DNA of 64,000 bases from Cannabis sativa. Its lineage: Eukaryota; Streptophyta; Magnoliopsida; Rosales; Cannabaceae. Each line of letters opens with the position of its first letter. The first letter of the stretch is position 1. Location: assembly GCF_029168945.1 (NCBI RefSeq), contig NC_083602.1, forward strand, positions 43,275,442-43,339,441, given 5' to 3'. The notes beneath the pieces were generated by a model that saw only the letters and a program-made list of their open reading frames with translations, did not search any database and was not told the origin of the DNA. Shown in pieces: positions 1 through 9,469 of this stretch. A program made the position numbers and the translations under genes.

Positions 1-782
1 ATAATTTCCTCCAAAAATCACATTTTTGCATAGAAAACTCAAACTTTAAACAATCTAACGAACATGCTTTCAACACAGCTCAATTAACATCAATTAGACA
101 TGCTTTTAGAGACTTCAGAAATCAACAACAAACACAGCACAACAATCACAGCCTACAAGCAAGCATGCATATACTCAAAATTTCACCATTTTTTTCATAA
201 TTTCAAAGAAGAAAAATCAAGAGAAGCTAACCTAGCTTGAAGAATGCTTTGAAAGGATGAGAGTTGCTTTGAAATCAAAGAGAAAATCAGCTTCATGCAC
301 CCAAAAGTCTCTAAATCTAAAATAGAGAGAAGAGTTGAGAGAATTTTCTTTTTCAAAGTTTTTTTTTCTAATTTTTGCTAAGTGTGGAAAATGAGAAGAG
401 TAAATGAATAAAGCCACTTAAACCATTTATTTCAGCCAAGATTAACAATTAAAATAAACATTTATTCCAATTAATAACTCATATAAGACAAAACACTAAT
501 GGGGCAAAAAAGACCATTTTGCCCCTCCACCATAAAATCACATAAATCATACTAAAGTGGGTATTTTTGGGATATTCTAAATTCCCGGCCATTCCCGACA
601 TTCCCAATGTCTAAAACCTGTCCCCAAACTACTAACATACTAAGTTGTGATTTCTACTGAGCCAAACGCCGAGTTCCAAAATACCGGGCACCGGAATTAC
701 GAAATATGCAAGCCATCGAATAACACAATGACAGTATAATAAATTATTTAAATAGCTATAAATAACTGCATAATGCTAATCA
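1..782 (-). mobile_element. probable Ty3-gypsy LTR fragment
   Basis: Non-coding sequence that, read on the minus strand, begins TGATTAGCATTATG near 782. It runs through a GC-richer block (about 540-700, with GGGAATGTCGGGAATGGCCG), a GGGGCAAAATGG/TTTTGCCCC stretch (about 500-530), and a CT-rich then AAGCTAGGTTAGC stretch near 225-240. This order resembles LTRs of plant chromovirus (Tekay/Del-like) elements as I recall them. No second LTR, PBS or target-site duplication is visible because the fragment runs off the window edge. It could be a solo LTR or another AT-rich repeat. Confidence 0.35.
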
Positions 783-1130
783 TAAACAATCGCTAATTTC
801 CAAATTAACTAAGCGGGCTTTACAGTAAGAGTTGTATGATTGTTCTTCCTCTTCATCATAAGAACATGCACTAAATGGTGTATGTTCACAAGGACGTGGT
901 CGATGAGACTCGTACCAAACTTTCCACTTTTTAGAACTCTCACTCTTGTAAAAAGAATAGTATTGGAAAGCTTCCTCCCCGTCAATGAAATCAAGTTCTA
1001 TAAAATTACTAGTACCTTCAGTAGCACTAGAATTTTCATTGTGTAGTGAAGGAAGATATATTGGATACAAATATTCAAATCGACGATGATCTTCTTCATT
1101 CATATTTTTTGTAAATAGTATAAAGTTCAA
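780..1130 (-). CDS. unassigned 116-aa ORF
   Basis: Open reading frame of 116 codons beginning MNFILFTKNMNEEDHRRFEY. It is acidic in the middle (ELDFIDGEEAFQYY) and has a run DEEEEQ near residue 93. I do not recognise a domain, signal peptide or membrane segment. It abuts the presumed LTR fragment at its 3' end, and a GC-richer unassigned stretch (1150-1300) lies upstream. It may be an exon fragment of a host gene or of a DNA transposon, or a chance ORF. Confidence 0.22.
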   Translation of the reverse strand: MNFILFTKNMNEEDHRRFEYLYPIYLPSLHNENSSATEGTSNFIELDFIDGEEAFQYYSFYKSESSKKWKVWYESHRPRPCEHTPFSACSYDEEEEQSYNSYCKARLVNLEISDCL

Positions 1131-1598
1131 CTATGTAATAATTCAAGGGTATATACATGAGATATTCCTAGGCCGATTGGGAAGGTTACCAAGGTACCGC
1201 TTCGTCCCACACTTTACTAGAACTCCCCGAGATGGCTAGAAAGTGTAGAGGCTACTCTACCACAAACCTTTAAAGCCAATCTTTCTTAGACAGAATATTC
1301 TTAATTTTACCACTTTTACCATTACATAGTCGTTCTCAACACTATTTTTTTATGATTTTTTTTGTTTAAATTGAAGGACTAAAACTAATCTAAAAACGAA
1401 AAAAAAAATATAATAATAATAGTCTATTCTTAAGCTAAAAATGTACTAAAAAATTAGATTGCAAAACAAAAACTAGCAACAAAATAATCAAAAACAAATA
1501 ATTTGAATAACACTTAAAATATAGATAAACAAAGTGTACAATTTTTTTTAATCAACCAGAAAGAAAAAAAAAATCTAACATATATATTTATAATTACT
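1131..1598. other. unassigned AT-rich intergenic stretch
   Basis: A moderately GC-rich 150 bp (about 1150-1300) is followed by A/T-rich low-complexity sequence up to the LINE insertion point. No ORF of useful size, no terminal repeats and no recognisable promoter were seen. Confidence 0.4.
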
Positions 1599-1607
1599 AA
1601 ATGTATA

Positions 1608-2666
1608 GACTTTGATGCTATGAGACACTTAATGGCTTCATTGTGGCAGCCGGGGAAGGGAGTGTATATCATGGAATTGGAGACTAATCTATATCTTTTC
1701 CAATTTTATCATGAACCTGATATTCAAAGTGTTATAGATGGTAGTCCTTGGACTTTTAATAAGGATCCATTGGTCTTTCATAAGCTGAAGATTGAGGAGA
1801 ATCCGAGAATGGTTCATCTACACAAGATAGACATGTGGGTTCAAATACATGATCTTAGAACCGGATTTATGATGGAGAAAGTTGTGCGTAGTGCAGGAGG
1901 ATATGTGGGAGCCTATGTGAAATCTGATCCGAAAAACTTCAATGGAATTTGGCGTGATTATTTGCGGGTTCGAGCTACTATTGATATTGAGAAGCCATTG
2001 AAGCGTCGTATGAAGCTATGCAAAGAAAATGGGGAATGGATTTGGGCTAATTTCAAATATGAACACTTGCCTACATTTTGTTTCATTTGTGGGATCATTG
2101 GTCACTCTGAGCACTTTTGTCCCAAACGTTTCGACAAACATTTTGATCAACTCGGTAAGCCATATGGATTAGGAATGAAGGCACAGATGAGAAGGAAGAA
2201 TTATCTGATCGGAGCACAATGGTTGAAGACGGAAACGAAGATTCTACGTCGACAATTGGAGGTTCCGTTTGCCTTGGCCGATGCTGAAAATCCAGTTGCT
2301 GATGCTACAAAAATCATGGAGATTGATTCCATGATATTAGGAAATAAAGATGATACCATACCAGCTGGAGATAATTGCTATGATAGTAATGCGAAAGAGA
2401 GAGGATCAGGGAAGGCTGGGGGGAATACTGATAGCAATAAAGTGGAAGATATAGTCAACCTTAGTGAGAAGGATATGACAATTATGCTGGAAAATAAGAA
2501 GAGAAGGATGGATATGGCAACTTTGAGTGGTCACGTGGCTACTGGCAATATGGAAAACCACATGATTGAAAAGGAAAGTATGATTGAAAAGGAAAGTATT
2601 GTTGGGTCTGAGCCAAAAAACATGTTAAAGGTGGGTCTTGGTTCCCAAGCCCACCAAGCATTATGA
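1608..2666 (+). CDS. LINE ORF1 protein, N-terminally truncated
   Basis: RNA-binding ORF1 protein of a plant LINE, expected to package the element RNA. The reading frame is intact from the insertion boundary; the first ATG is at 1620, giving 348 residues. Residues 1-120 form the DUF4283 region (SLWQPGKGVYIMELE, GSPWTF, MWVQIHDL). Residues 154-167 form a perfect CX2CX4HX4C zinc knuckle (CFICGIIGHSEHFC). The C-terminal half is polar, with a duplicated MIEKES segment near residues 315-326. Family ORF1 proteins have roughly 50-100 more residues at the N terminus, lost here with the 5' truncation. The TGA stop overlaps the ORF2 start codon as ATGA. Confidence 0.85.
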   Translation, partial: DFDAMRHLMASLWQPGKGVYIMELETNLYLFQFYHEPDIQSVIDGSPWTFNKDPLVFHKLKIEENPRMVHLHKIDMWVQIHDLRTGFMMEKVVRSAGGYVGAYVKSDPKNFNGIWRDYLRVRATIDIEKPLKRRMKLCKENGEWIWANFKYEHLPTFCFICGIIGHSEHFCPKRFDKHFDQLGKPYGLGMKAQMRRKNYLIGAQWLKTETKILRRQLEVPFALADAENPVADATKIMEIDSMILGNKDDTIPAGDNCYDSNAKERGSGKAGGNTDSNKVEDIVNLSEKDMTIMLENKKRRMDMATLSGHVATGNMENHMIEKESMIEKESIVGSEPKNMLKVGLGSQAHQAL

Positions 2667-2687
2667 GTCTATTATCTTGTAATTTCA

Positions 2688-3890
2688 ATGGGCTTGGGAA
2701 CCCATGGGCCTATCAATTCATTAAGGGCCTTGTGGTCCAAAAGAGACCCAATTTTGTTTTTCTATGTGAAACTTTTTCAAAAAAGGATGTTGTGGAGAAG
2801 CTTAGAGTATCACTGGTTTGATGGGGCATTTTCTGCTGATGTTCAAGGTAGAAGTGGAGGAGTGGCTATGTTATGGAGACATGAGGAAGAAGTTCAGTTG
2901 CTTGGTTATGGTTCAAACTACATTGATGTATCAATAGATGCTAGGGAGAGTGGGAGATGGAGATTAACCGGTTTATATTCGGAGCCAAATAGAACATATC
3001 GTAAGAAGACATGGGATCTCATTAGAGGTTTAAAAGATAAGTATGATTTGCCTTGGTGCATTATTGGCGATCTCAATAATGTTACATCGCAAAAAGATAA
3101 GCGTGGTGGTAATCCATATCCGAATTGGCTTATTGAGGGCTTTTGTGGGGTGTTGGATGAGTGTGGACTCCATGATCTAGACTTGAGTGGGTACCCATAT
3201 ACATGGGAACGTGGGCGTGGTACGGATGATTGGATTGAAGTTCGCATTGATAGAGCTCTTGTTAGTCAAAGGTGGCTGAGTATGTTCCCTTCGGTCAAGT
3301 TATACAATCTGGAAGTCTCGACCTCTGATCATTGTCCTTTATACGTGATGCCTGTTAATTTAAGCCATACGGTTGCTACTAGCAAAGTCTTCCGATTTGA
3401 GAATTGCTGGTTGAAAGAGCCTCTATGTTATAAGGTGGTTGAGGATACGTGGAATCAATATGGAGGGAGCTCGATTATGGAGAAGATCAAAGGTTGTGGG
3501 AAGGTTCTTATTGAATGGGGCAGAGATTACTCGGGGAATTTTAAAGAAAGAATCAAGGAGTGCAAAGCTGAAATTCGACACTGGAAAAAGGGGACAGATT
3601 CAGTGGCCATTAGCAATTATAAAGCTGCCCAAATAAAGCTCAATAATGTGTTGCTACAGCGTGAAATTTTCTGGAAACAAAGGAGTAAGCAGTTAGCCAG
3701 GCTTAGGGAGGGTGATCAAAATTCTAAATTTTTCAATGCCAAAGCTACTTCTAGGAGGCGTAACAATGCAATACAGAAGCTAAAAAATGATGTGGGAGCT
3801 TGGGTTGGATGGGAGGATGAGCTTCCAAATGTTGTTACTGCCTATTTCTCTCAGCTTTTGATGCTAAAGCCGTGGACTATGGGGCTGTAA
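2688..3890 (+). pseudogene. LINE endonuclease domain segment
   Basis: Longest uninterrupted part of ORF2, an exonuclease-endonuclease-phosphatase fold used to nick target DNA. Visible family landmarks are GRSGGVAMLW, WCIIGDLNN, the GYPYTWERG block and the catalytic TSDHCPL near 3322-3342. The linker before the reverse transcriptase follows (FWKQRSKQLARLREGDQNSKFF). The first about 50 residues of the domain, with its Asn and Glu catalytic positions, are in another frame (2663-2815). The C-terminal residues MLKPWTMGL come from a frameshift and are not native. Confidence 0.88.
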
Positions 3891-3982
3891 CTGCTTGTAT
3901 ACAGCCAAGAATAATAAAAGATCAGAATGCTCAAAGGGTTGGTGATGTTACAGCCGAGGAGATTAAAAAAGCCTTGTTCCAA

Positions 3983-4991
3983 ATGCATCCATAAAAATCT
4001 CCTGGTCCGGATGGAATGACCCCGGGATTTTATAAAACATTTTGGCAGATTGTTGGTGAAGATATTATTACCATGGTACGAACTTTTTTCTCTACTGGAG
4101 TTTTTCCTAGTGATTTAAATAAGACAAACATTGTTTTAATCCCTAAGAGAAAACTCCCTGAACATATGAGTGATCTTAGGCCAATTTCATTGTATAATGT
4201 CCTATATAAGATTATCTCTAAAGTTCTAGCCAATAGATTGAAAGAAGCTTTACCTGATGTTATCTCTAATACTCAAAGTGCTTTTATGGTTTCCTTTGAG
4301 ATCATGCATTATTTGAAGAGGAAGAGAATGGGAAAAGAAGGTTTTATGGCTCTTAAACTAGACATGAGTAAGGCCTATGATCGAGTGGGGTGGAATTTCT
4401 TAGAAGCCATGTTAACCCGTATGGGATTTGGTTCTCATTTTGTTTCTCTTATCAGGGGAGAGTTATGAGCCCTATACATCCAAGCAGAGGCATACGACAG
4501 TGGGATCCACTTTCACCTTATCTTTTTCCGGTGTCCGCCGAGGGCTTGTCTTCACTCTGAAACATTATGAGCGGGGCGCCTCGTGTTTCTCACATGCTAT
4601 TTGCTGATGATAGCTATGTGTATTGCAAGGCCAAAGATGATGAGGCCGAAAGAGTGCTGTAACTTTTCAATGTGTATCAAAGAGCCTCTGTCAACAAGTT
4701 AATCAAGCCAAGTCCTCTATATTTTTCAAGAAAAATACCAATGAAGGAACTCGGGCTAGATTGTGTAATATTCTGGGTATGAATGAAGCCATGGAGAACA
4801 GTATGTACTTGGGCTTACCTTGTACCATGGGTCAAAAGAAGAATGCAATACTTGGTTTTCTCAAGGACAAAATGCAGAAGAAAATATTCTCTTGGGAGAG
4901 TAGGTTTTTGTCTAAAGCGGGAAAAGAAGTCCTATTGAAATCGCTTTCCCAAGCTTTGCCTTGTTATGCTATGAGTGTAGATTTGCTCTAA
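3983..4991 (+). pseudogene. LINE reverse transcriptase segment
   Basis: RT core: KSPGPDGM (about 3995), NIVLIPK, LRPISLYNVLYKIISKVLANRLK, ALKLDMSKAYDRVGW (motif A), GIRQWDPLSPYLF (normally GIRQGDPLSPYLF) and the catalytic FADDS box at 4600-4614. The thumb follows: MYLGLPCTMGQKKN and KIFSWESRFLSKAGKEVLLKS at 4795-4960. Both motif A and motif C aspartates survive, but stops, frameshifts and the deleted block between SAFM and FEIM break the frame. Confidence 0.88.
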
Positions 4992-5163
4992 TCTTGAAGG
5001 AATGATGTCTAAATTCGGTGGAAATCTCACCAATTCTTCTAGTAAGGGAGTGAGTTGGATGAGTTGGAAGAAACTTTGCCGTCACAAGAATGAGGGTGGT
5101 ATTGGCTTTTGAGATCTTCGTAATTATAATATTTCTTTCCTTAGTAAACAAGGATGGAGATTA

Positions 5164-6105
5164 TTGACCAATGAGAATTCTTTGGTTAGCATGATCTATA
5201 AAGCAAGATATTATCCTAATGGTAATTACCTCACTACCGAAATTGGCCCGAATCCGAGTTTTATATGGAGAAGCATCTTGGAAGCTAAAGAACTGGTGCA
5301 AGAAGATCAATTGGAGGTGGGACATCCGTTAGCATACCGAGAGATCCATGGCTCTCCCACAACCAAAATCCCTACATTCTTTCCAGCCACCCTGCACTGG
5401 TAGGAAAGATGGTCTCTAATTTATTCTCGGTTGGGTAGAAGAGATGGGATATGAAGGTGTTGAATGAATTATTTGAGGAGAGGGATAAAGAGTTAATCAT
5501 GTCAATACAACTTAGCAATTCGGTGGAAGAAGATCTCTGGTTTTGGAACAAGTCTTCTTCGAGTTTTTACACAGTTAAGAGTGCTTACTCTTATCTCAAA
5601 CATAGAAGGCTATAAAAAGTTATGGCAACTTGATATTCCTCAAAAGGTTCAACACTTCTTATGGCGTGCAACATCGAGGTGTCTTCCAACTAAGGTACAG
5701 CTGAACACAAAGCATGTGAATATTGAAATGATCTGTCCGTTCTGCAATTTATCTGCTGAAACAATATATCACATTCTCCTTGGTTGTAGCTTTAGTCATT
5801 CTTGCTGGTCTTTATCTGTAGTAAGTGCTGCTGGTGCAAATTATAGTGAGTTCAGCACTTGGTTGTTTGATTTAATGGCCTCTAAACCTGCTGAAGTTGT
5901 GCGAGAAGCAGCTATGGTAAGCTGGAAAATTTGGGCAGTTCGTAATGATCTTGTGTGGAATGACAAAACTTGTTCAGTGTATGATGTGGTGCGATTGGCT
6001 AGAGTCGTCCTTGACCAATGGTTAAGTGCTCAATCACAAAAAATGGGGGCATTATTAATAAATGATATTAATAATGTTACAGAAGAAACCAATGTTGAAA
6101 TCTAA
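5164..6105 (+). pseudogene. LINE zf-RVT region
   Basis: The downstream connection and zinc-binding domain found after RT in plant LINEs. LVSMIYKARYYPNGNYLTTEIGPNPSFIWRSI is seen at about 5184-5277. The zf-RVT domain (LWQLDIPQKVQHFLWRATSRCLPTK, then CPFCNLSAETIYHILLGC) lies at 5620-5790. The cysteines of CPFC and the His/Cys of HILLGC are present. At least one frameshift lies between 5403 and 5581. Confidence 0.85.
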
Positions 6106-6107
6106 GG

Positions 6108-6468
6108 TTAATGTTGATGGTGCTATTTTTCAGGTTTGGTTGTGTAGCAAGTGGATCATAATGGATAGCTTATTGAAGTTATTTTTGGAAGCCGTATTGG
6201 CTTGGTTCAACCTGTTAAAGAGGCGTTAAGTTGGATTAAAAGAAAGAAGTGGGGAAACGTGGTGATCGAGACCGATGCTTTGATGGTTGTTCGTGCAATT
6301 AAAAGTTTGATAAGTATGCCATCACAATTCGGTCTGATTGCTAGAGACTGTCGAGAGCTTCTTTCTACTTTAAATAATTTTTCTTTAATGTTTGTAAAAC
6401 GATCTGCAAACAAGGTTGCTCATCGCATTGCAAGAGGGTCTAGTTTAAAGTCGATTGTATTTTCGTGA
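6108..6468 (+). pseudogene. LINE RNase H domain remnant
   Basis: C-terminal RNase H of the RVT_3 type. KVNVDGAIFQ at 6103-6132 gives the first Asp, then EALSWIKRKKWGNVVIETDAL, and finally SANKVAHRIARGS. A frameshift and a small deletion separate the first strand from the rest. The stop at 6466-6468 is probably the native ORF2 end, because only 3'UTR-like sequence and the A tail follow. Confidence 0.8.
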
Positions 6469-6552
6469 CTGATGTTCCTTTCGAGTTAAGGACTATTGTA
6501 GCTACTGAAAGTTATTGAATAAACACCATCATTTATTAAAAAAAAATGTATA

Positions 6553-7626
6553 TATACTTTTTAAAAAAAAAATTACTATATTTTTTTTATATAAAGAAAC
6601 AAAGCAAAAAAAAAAACTATATATTCTAAACAAAAAAATTATAAACTACAAATCAGGATAAAAAAATTAGTTTTTTTTTTTTAAATTTTTTTTTAATAAT
6701 TAAATAAATAAAGAAACAAATCAATAAAAAAATAAACAAATAAAGAGAGACAAAAATAGATACTAAAAAAATAATAAATAAATAAACTACTATACTAACC
6801 TCTTGTAGCACAGAAACCTCCCCAAAATTAATGTCGCCTAATTAGTTACACTGCAGTAGTAAACGGCTATATGTCGTATCCACAGTGGCGACAAATTACC
6901 ACTAAAGATTAGTTAAGTAAATAGAAAATGATAGAAATGTAAATGAATTAAAAATAATAAAATGGTGAGTGAAAGGGGATGATCAGATAAAGAGCTTAGT
7001 AAGGTAGAGATGTAGTTATGTAAATTCTATTCTGAAACCGATATTAATTCAGAACGCAGTTGCAATTCTACACCATTAATTACAACTCTCAAGATATATA
7101 TGTTATGCGCACAAATTAAATAATCTTGAATAAATTGAATCTCACCTCTAACTTAATAAAAGATATCATATTATATATCATAAATCGACAAAATACCACT
7201 TCATACAATATAATAAATATACCAAAATGATTAATAGCCTAACTTACATAAAAAAAAAAAATGATTGAACTTATATAAAAGATACTATTAAATTTGGAAG
7301 AAAAATTAGAAGATGAAGAATAATTTAATAAATGAGATATGGAGATGAAGCACAAAAGAATCAATATCAATAATTAAAATAAGAAGTACAAAAGCTACAC
7401 TCTAATCTCACCAATTTTACTATTCCAATACACTCATTTTTGTCACTAAAATAAGTATAGATAAAATAATAATAAGAGAGAAAAATATAATGACAAAATA
7501 ATTTTCTACTCTCTCTAAAATCTGATGCCTTTTTCTTTGTTGCTTAAGCTCTCTTTTATAGTATAACTTGGATCCCATTTTTGTAATATTTGTGAAAAGA
7601 GCAATGGAGATAGTGGCATCAAAAGC
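6553..7626. other. AT-rich unassigned stretch
   Basis: Low-complexity A/T sequence to about 6790, then a short GC-richer patch at 6795-6905 containing GTCGTATCCACAGTGGCGAC. Similar wording (GTATCCACAGGGA) is common in leaders or LTRs of plant retroelements, so this may be an eroded fragment, but nothing confirms it. The rest, to the MITE, holds only short ORFs without recognisable products. Confidence 0.4.
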
Positions 7627-7629
7627 TGA

Positions 7630-8120
7630 GGTGCCGTTTGGTAACACTTTTATTTTTTAATTTTTTAATCACAAAATGAAAGTAAAATTTTTGTTGTTAA
7701 AAAATTATTTTTGAAAAACAAAAATGCGTTCTATAACAACTTTTGTTTTTCAATTTTAAAAACAGAAAAAAAAATGTGTTCTGTAAAGTTTATTTTTATT
7801 TTTATTTTTTGATTTGATTTAAGTCGGGTCTAAGTTCGGGGTCGGATTCGGGTTCATGTCAGAAGACGGTTCGGGCCGCTGTGGCCGTGGGGAGGGGATT
7901 TGGGTCCGGGTCTGGTCGTAATCTAAAAGATTGATTAAGAAAAAAAACTGTTTAAAAAAATATTGAAAGTGGTTTTTTTTTTTTGTTTTTAAAATTTTGA
8001 TTTCTAATTATAAAATTGAAAAGTAAAAACAGTTTTATAGAACATGTTTTTGAAAAATATTTTCACTTTTCTATTTTTAAAAACAGAAAACTGATTAAAA
8101 AAGTGTTACCAAACGCCACC
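7630..8120. mobile_element. PIF/Harbinger-like MITE
   Basis: A 491-bp non-coding element with terminal inverted repeats: GGTGCCGTTTGGTAACACTTTT on the left and its near-complement AAAAGTGTTACCAAACGCCACC on the right, one mismatch over 22 bases. It is flanked by TGA on both sides (7627-7629 and 8121-8123), a 3-bp duplication in line with PIF/Harbinger/Tourist elements. Subterminal regions are T/A-rich with repeated AAAACAGAAAA blocks. The core at 7815-7920 is strikingly GC-rich (GGTTCGGGCCGCTGTGGCCG). No transposase is present, so it depends on one supplied in trans. Confidence 0.82.
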
Positions 8121-8123
8121 TGA

Positions 8124-8640
8124 GTAAGTGACTTCCAAATAAGACCATGTATAAATTCTTATTCTTGTTGGTGGGATATACTGGGACGTGGAACAAGTAT
8201 TGCTGATGTCATTTCTTGAACGTGTGCCACTGCCGAATTCCTTTCATTAGTTGTTGGTTGATTTTTCAATGAAATAGGCGTAATGGACAAAGTTGAGAGA
8301 AGTAGCCCAACTACTTAATTTGATAAAGAATAATAGATGAAAATGTAAGAGAATTTTCCAACTTTGTGTCATGTAAGACAAAAGAAACCATGGATCATTT
8401 GGGCTTAGCGAGTCTTGAGGCCCATTTGAAGAATGGAAAAGTGAGAAAGAATTTGGCTTGTCATCTTCTTTTTATTTCATCAATTTGTACACCAAATCTA
8501 AAAAATAGCACATAAAATCTTTATAAATTAAATATTTCCATTTAAAATAATTTTATGATTAAAATCATGAATATAATTAATTAAATTAATTTTATGCTAC
8601 AATTAAAGGCTTAAAATATACAAATTTGAGCTTTAATCAG
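8124..8640. other. unassigned stretch between MITE and LTR fragment
   Basis: Mixed-composition sequence with no ORF of note, containing GGCCCA and TGGGCTTAGC near 8400-8430. It may be older host intergenic DNA into which the MITE inserted. The left edge of the following LTR-like block is not defined. Confidence 0.35.
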
Positions 8641-9469
8641 TTACGATTGATGTGATTTAGGAGCCCTCGTAATTCACCGAGCAAACTGTTCTACTCAAGT
8701 TGACCGGCACACCCGAATCTCGTAATCGAGGTAAGATTAGTATAATGTCATTCATATGCTTATACATGTTTAGCGTACATGTTAGTTGCCGTCGCATTAA
8801 CATATTAGATATATGTTAGGCAAATTTTATATAGCCATCGCATTAGCATATCAGTGGCAACAAGGAGGTGTACATAGAGTTACACCGAGATGCCATTAGA
8901 TATATGTTAGGCTATCGTATAATATGGATTAACCGCTACCACATCAAGCATTAGAGTACTGATTATAGGCTGGATTCGCGGTTAATCATACTTTTTTAAG
9001 AACGTTCCTGATTCAGTTAGGGTTATGGTGAGGTGAATGGGCGCCTGATTATAACCCGGGATTTAGTATGTTTATTATGTTACGCTTTTCTTACTGAGTC
9101 TGTCGACTCACGTTGCTATTGCTATGTGTAGGTAAGGGCAAGGCTAAAGCCGAGGAGCCGTGAGAGTTGATCAGTGAAGATTGTACATGTCGAGGCTGCT
9201 AGGCCTCGGAGCGTACGATCCTCGAGACATCGTGACTTCTATCATGAGCGCTCGCGCGACAAATCTTTTGTAAATGAATAAAGCAAACTTTTGTAATTGT
9301 ATTTTGTAAACTAGATCCCGCAATATTATAAGTATAATATGTTATTTTTTAATTGAAAATCAAAATTTTAATTATTCACGTTTTTTTCCAATAACCTCGT
9401 TGATTAGCAACGAGCTGCACAGTACGTTAAAAATCACGTTAATACGCCTATGCTAGTTAGGGTGTTACA
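8641..9469 (+). mobile_element. probable Ty3-gypsy LTR, 3' part
   Basis: A GC-richer non-coding block with wording typical of plant chromovirus LTRs: ACCCGAATCTCGTAATCGAGGTAAG, AAGGAGGTGTACATAGAGTTACACCGAG, CTGAGTCTGTCGACTCACG, and a tail ending TTAGGGTGTTACA. The CA at 9468-9469 is the likely LTR end, since the next base begins copia pol-relic sequence. The TG start could not be located, so the fragment is 5'-truncated or starts further left than marked. Confidence 0.4.

Larger units (their letters stand above)
2663..6468 (+). pseudogene. LINE ORF2 (endonuclease-RT-RNase H), broken
   Basis: The polyprotein start is the ATG at 2663, overlapping the ORF1 stop, because that frame gives the typical endonuclease opening MSLLSCNFNGLGNPW and then FLCET. 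The frame shifts near 2810 and again near 3855. In-frame stops lie at 3992-3994 (in MHP*KSPGPDG) and 5110-5112 (GF*DL, probably CGA to TGA). A short deletion removes residues between the SAFM and FEIMHYL blocks of the reverse transcriptase (about 4287-4291), and another lies near 4460. Domain order is normal. Several independent lesions mean it cannot make an active enzyme. Confidence 0.9.
1608..6546 (+). mobile_element. 5'-truncated L1-type LINE
   Basis: Non-LTR retrotransposon of the plant L1 superfamily. It carries ORF1 (DUF4283 plus CCHC knuckle), then ORF2 with apurinic-type endonuclease, reverse transcriptase, zf-RVT and RNase H, and ends in AATAAACACC...TTATTAAAAAAAAA. The nine bases AAATGTATA occur just before the first LINE codon (1599-1607) and again overlapping the A tail (6544-6552), a candidate target-site duplication. 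The coding frame is open from base 1608 (GAC TTT GAT GCT ATG), so the copy starts mid-ORF1, as expected of target-primed reverse transcription that stopped early. Frameshifts, stops and small deletions in ORF2 make it dead. Confidence 0.9.

Noticed and set aside
2918..3247. 109-codon minus-strand ORF within LINE ORF2
   Set aside because: It is the complement of conserved endonuclease codons and has no features of its own.
6795..6905. CACTA-type terminal repeat suggested by CTTGTAGCAC and GTGGCGAC
   Set aside because: The end reads TTGTAGCAC instead of TTGTAGTG, orientation of the inner repeats does not fit, and no partner end or 3-bp duplication was found.
7420..7647. 75-codon minus-strand ORF with a hydrophobic C-terminal stretch
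   Set aside because: A/T-rich low-complexity DNA easily gives Ile/Leu-rich frames. It runs into the MITE end, and no homologous domain is recognisable.
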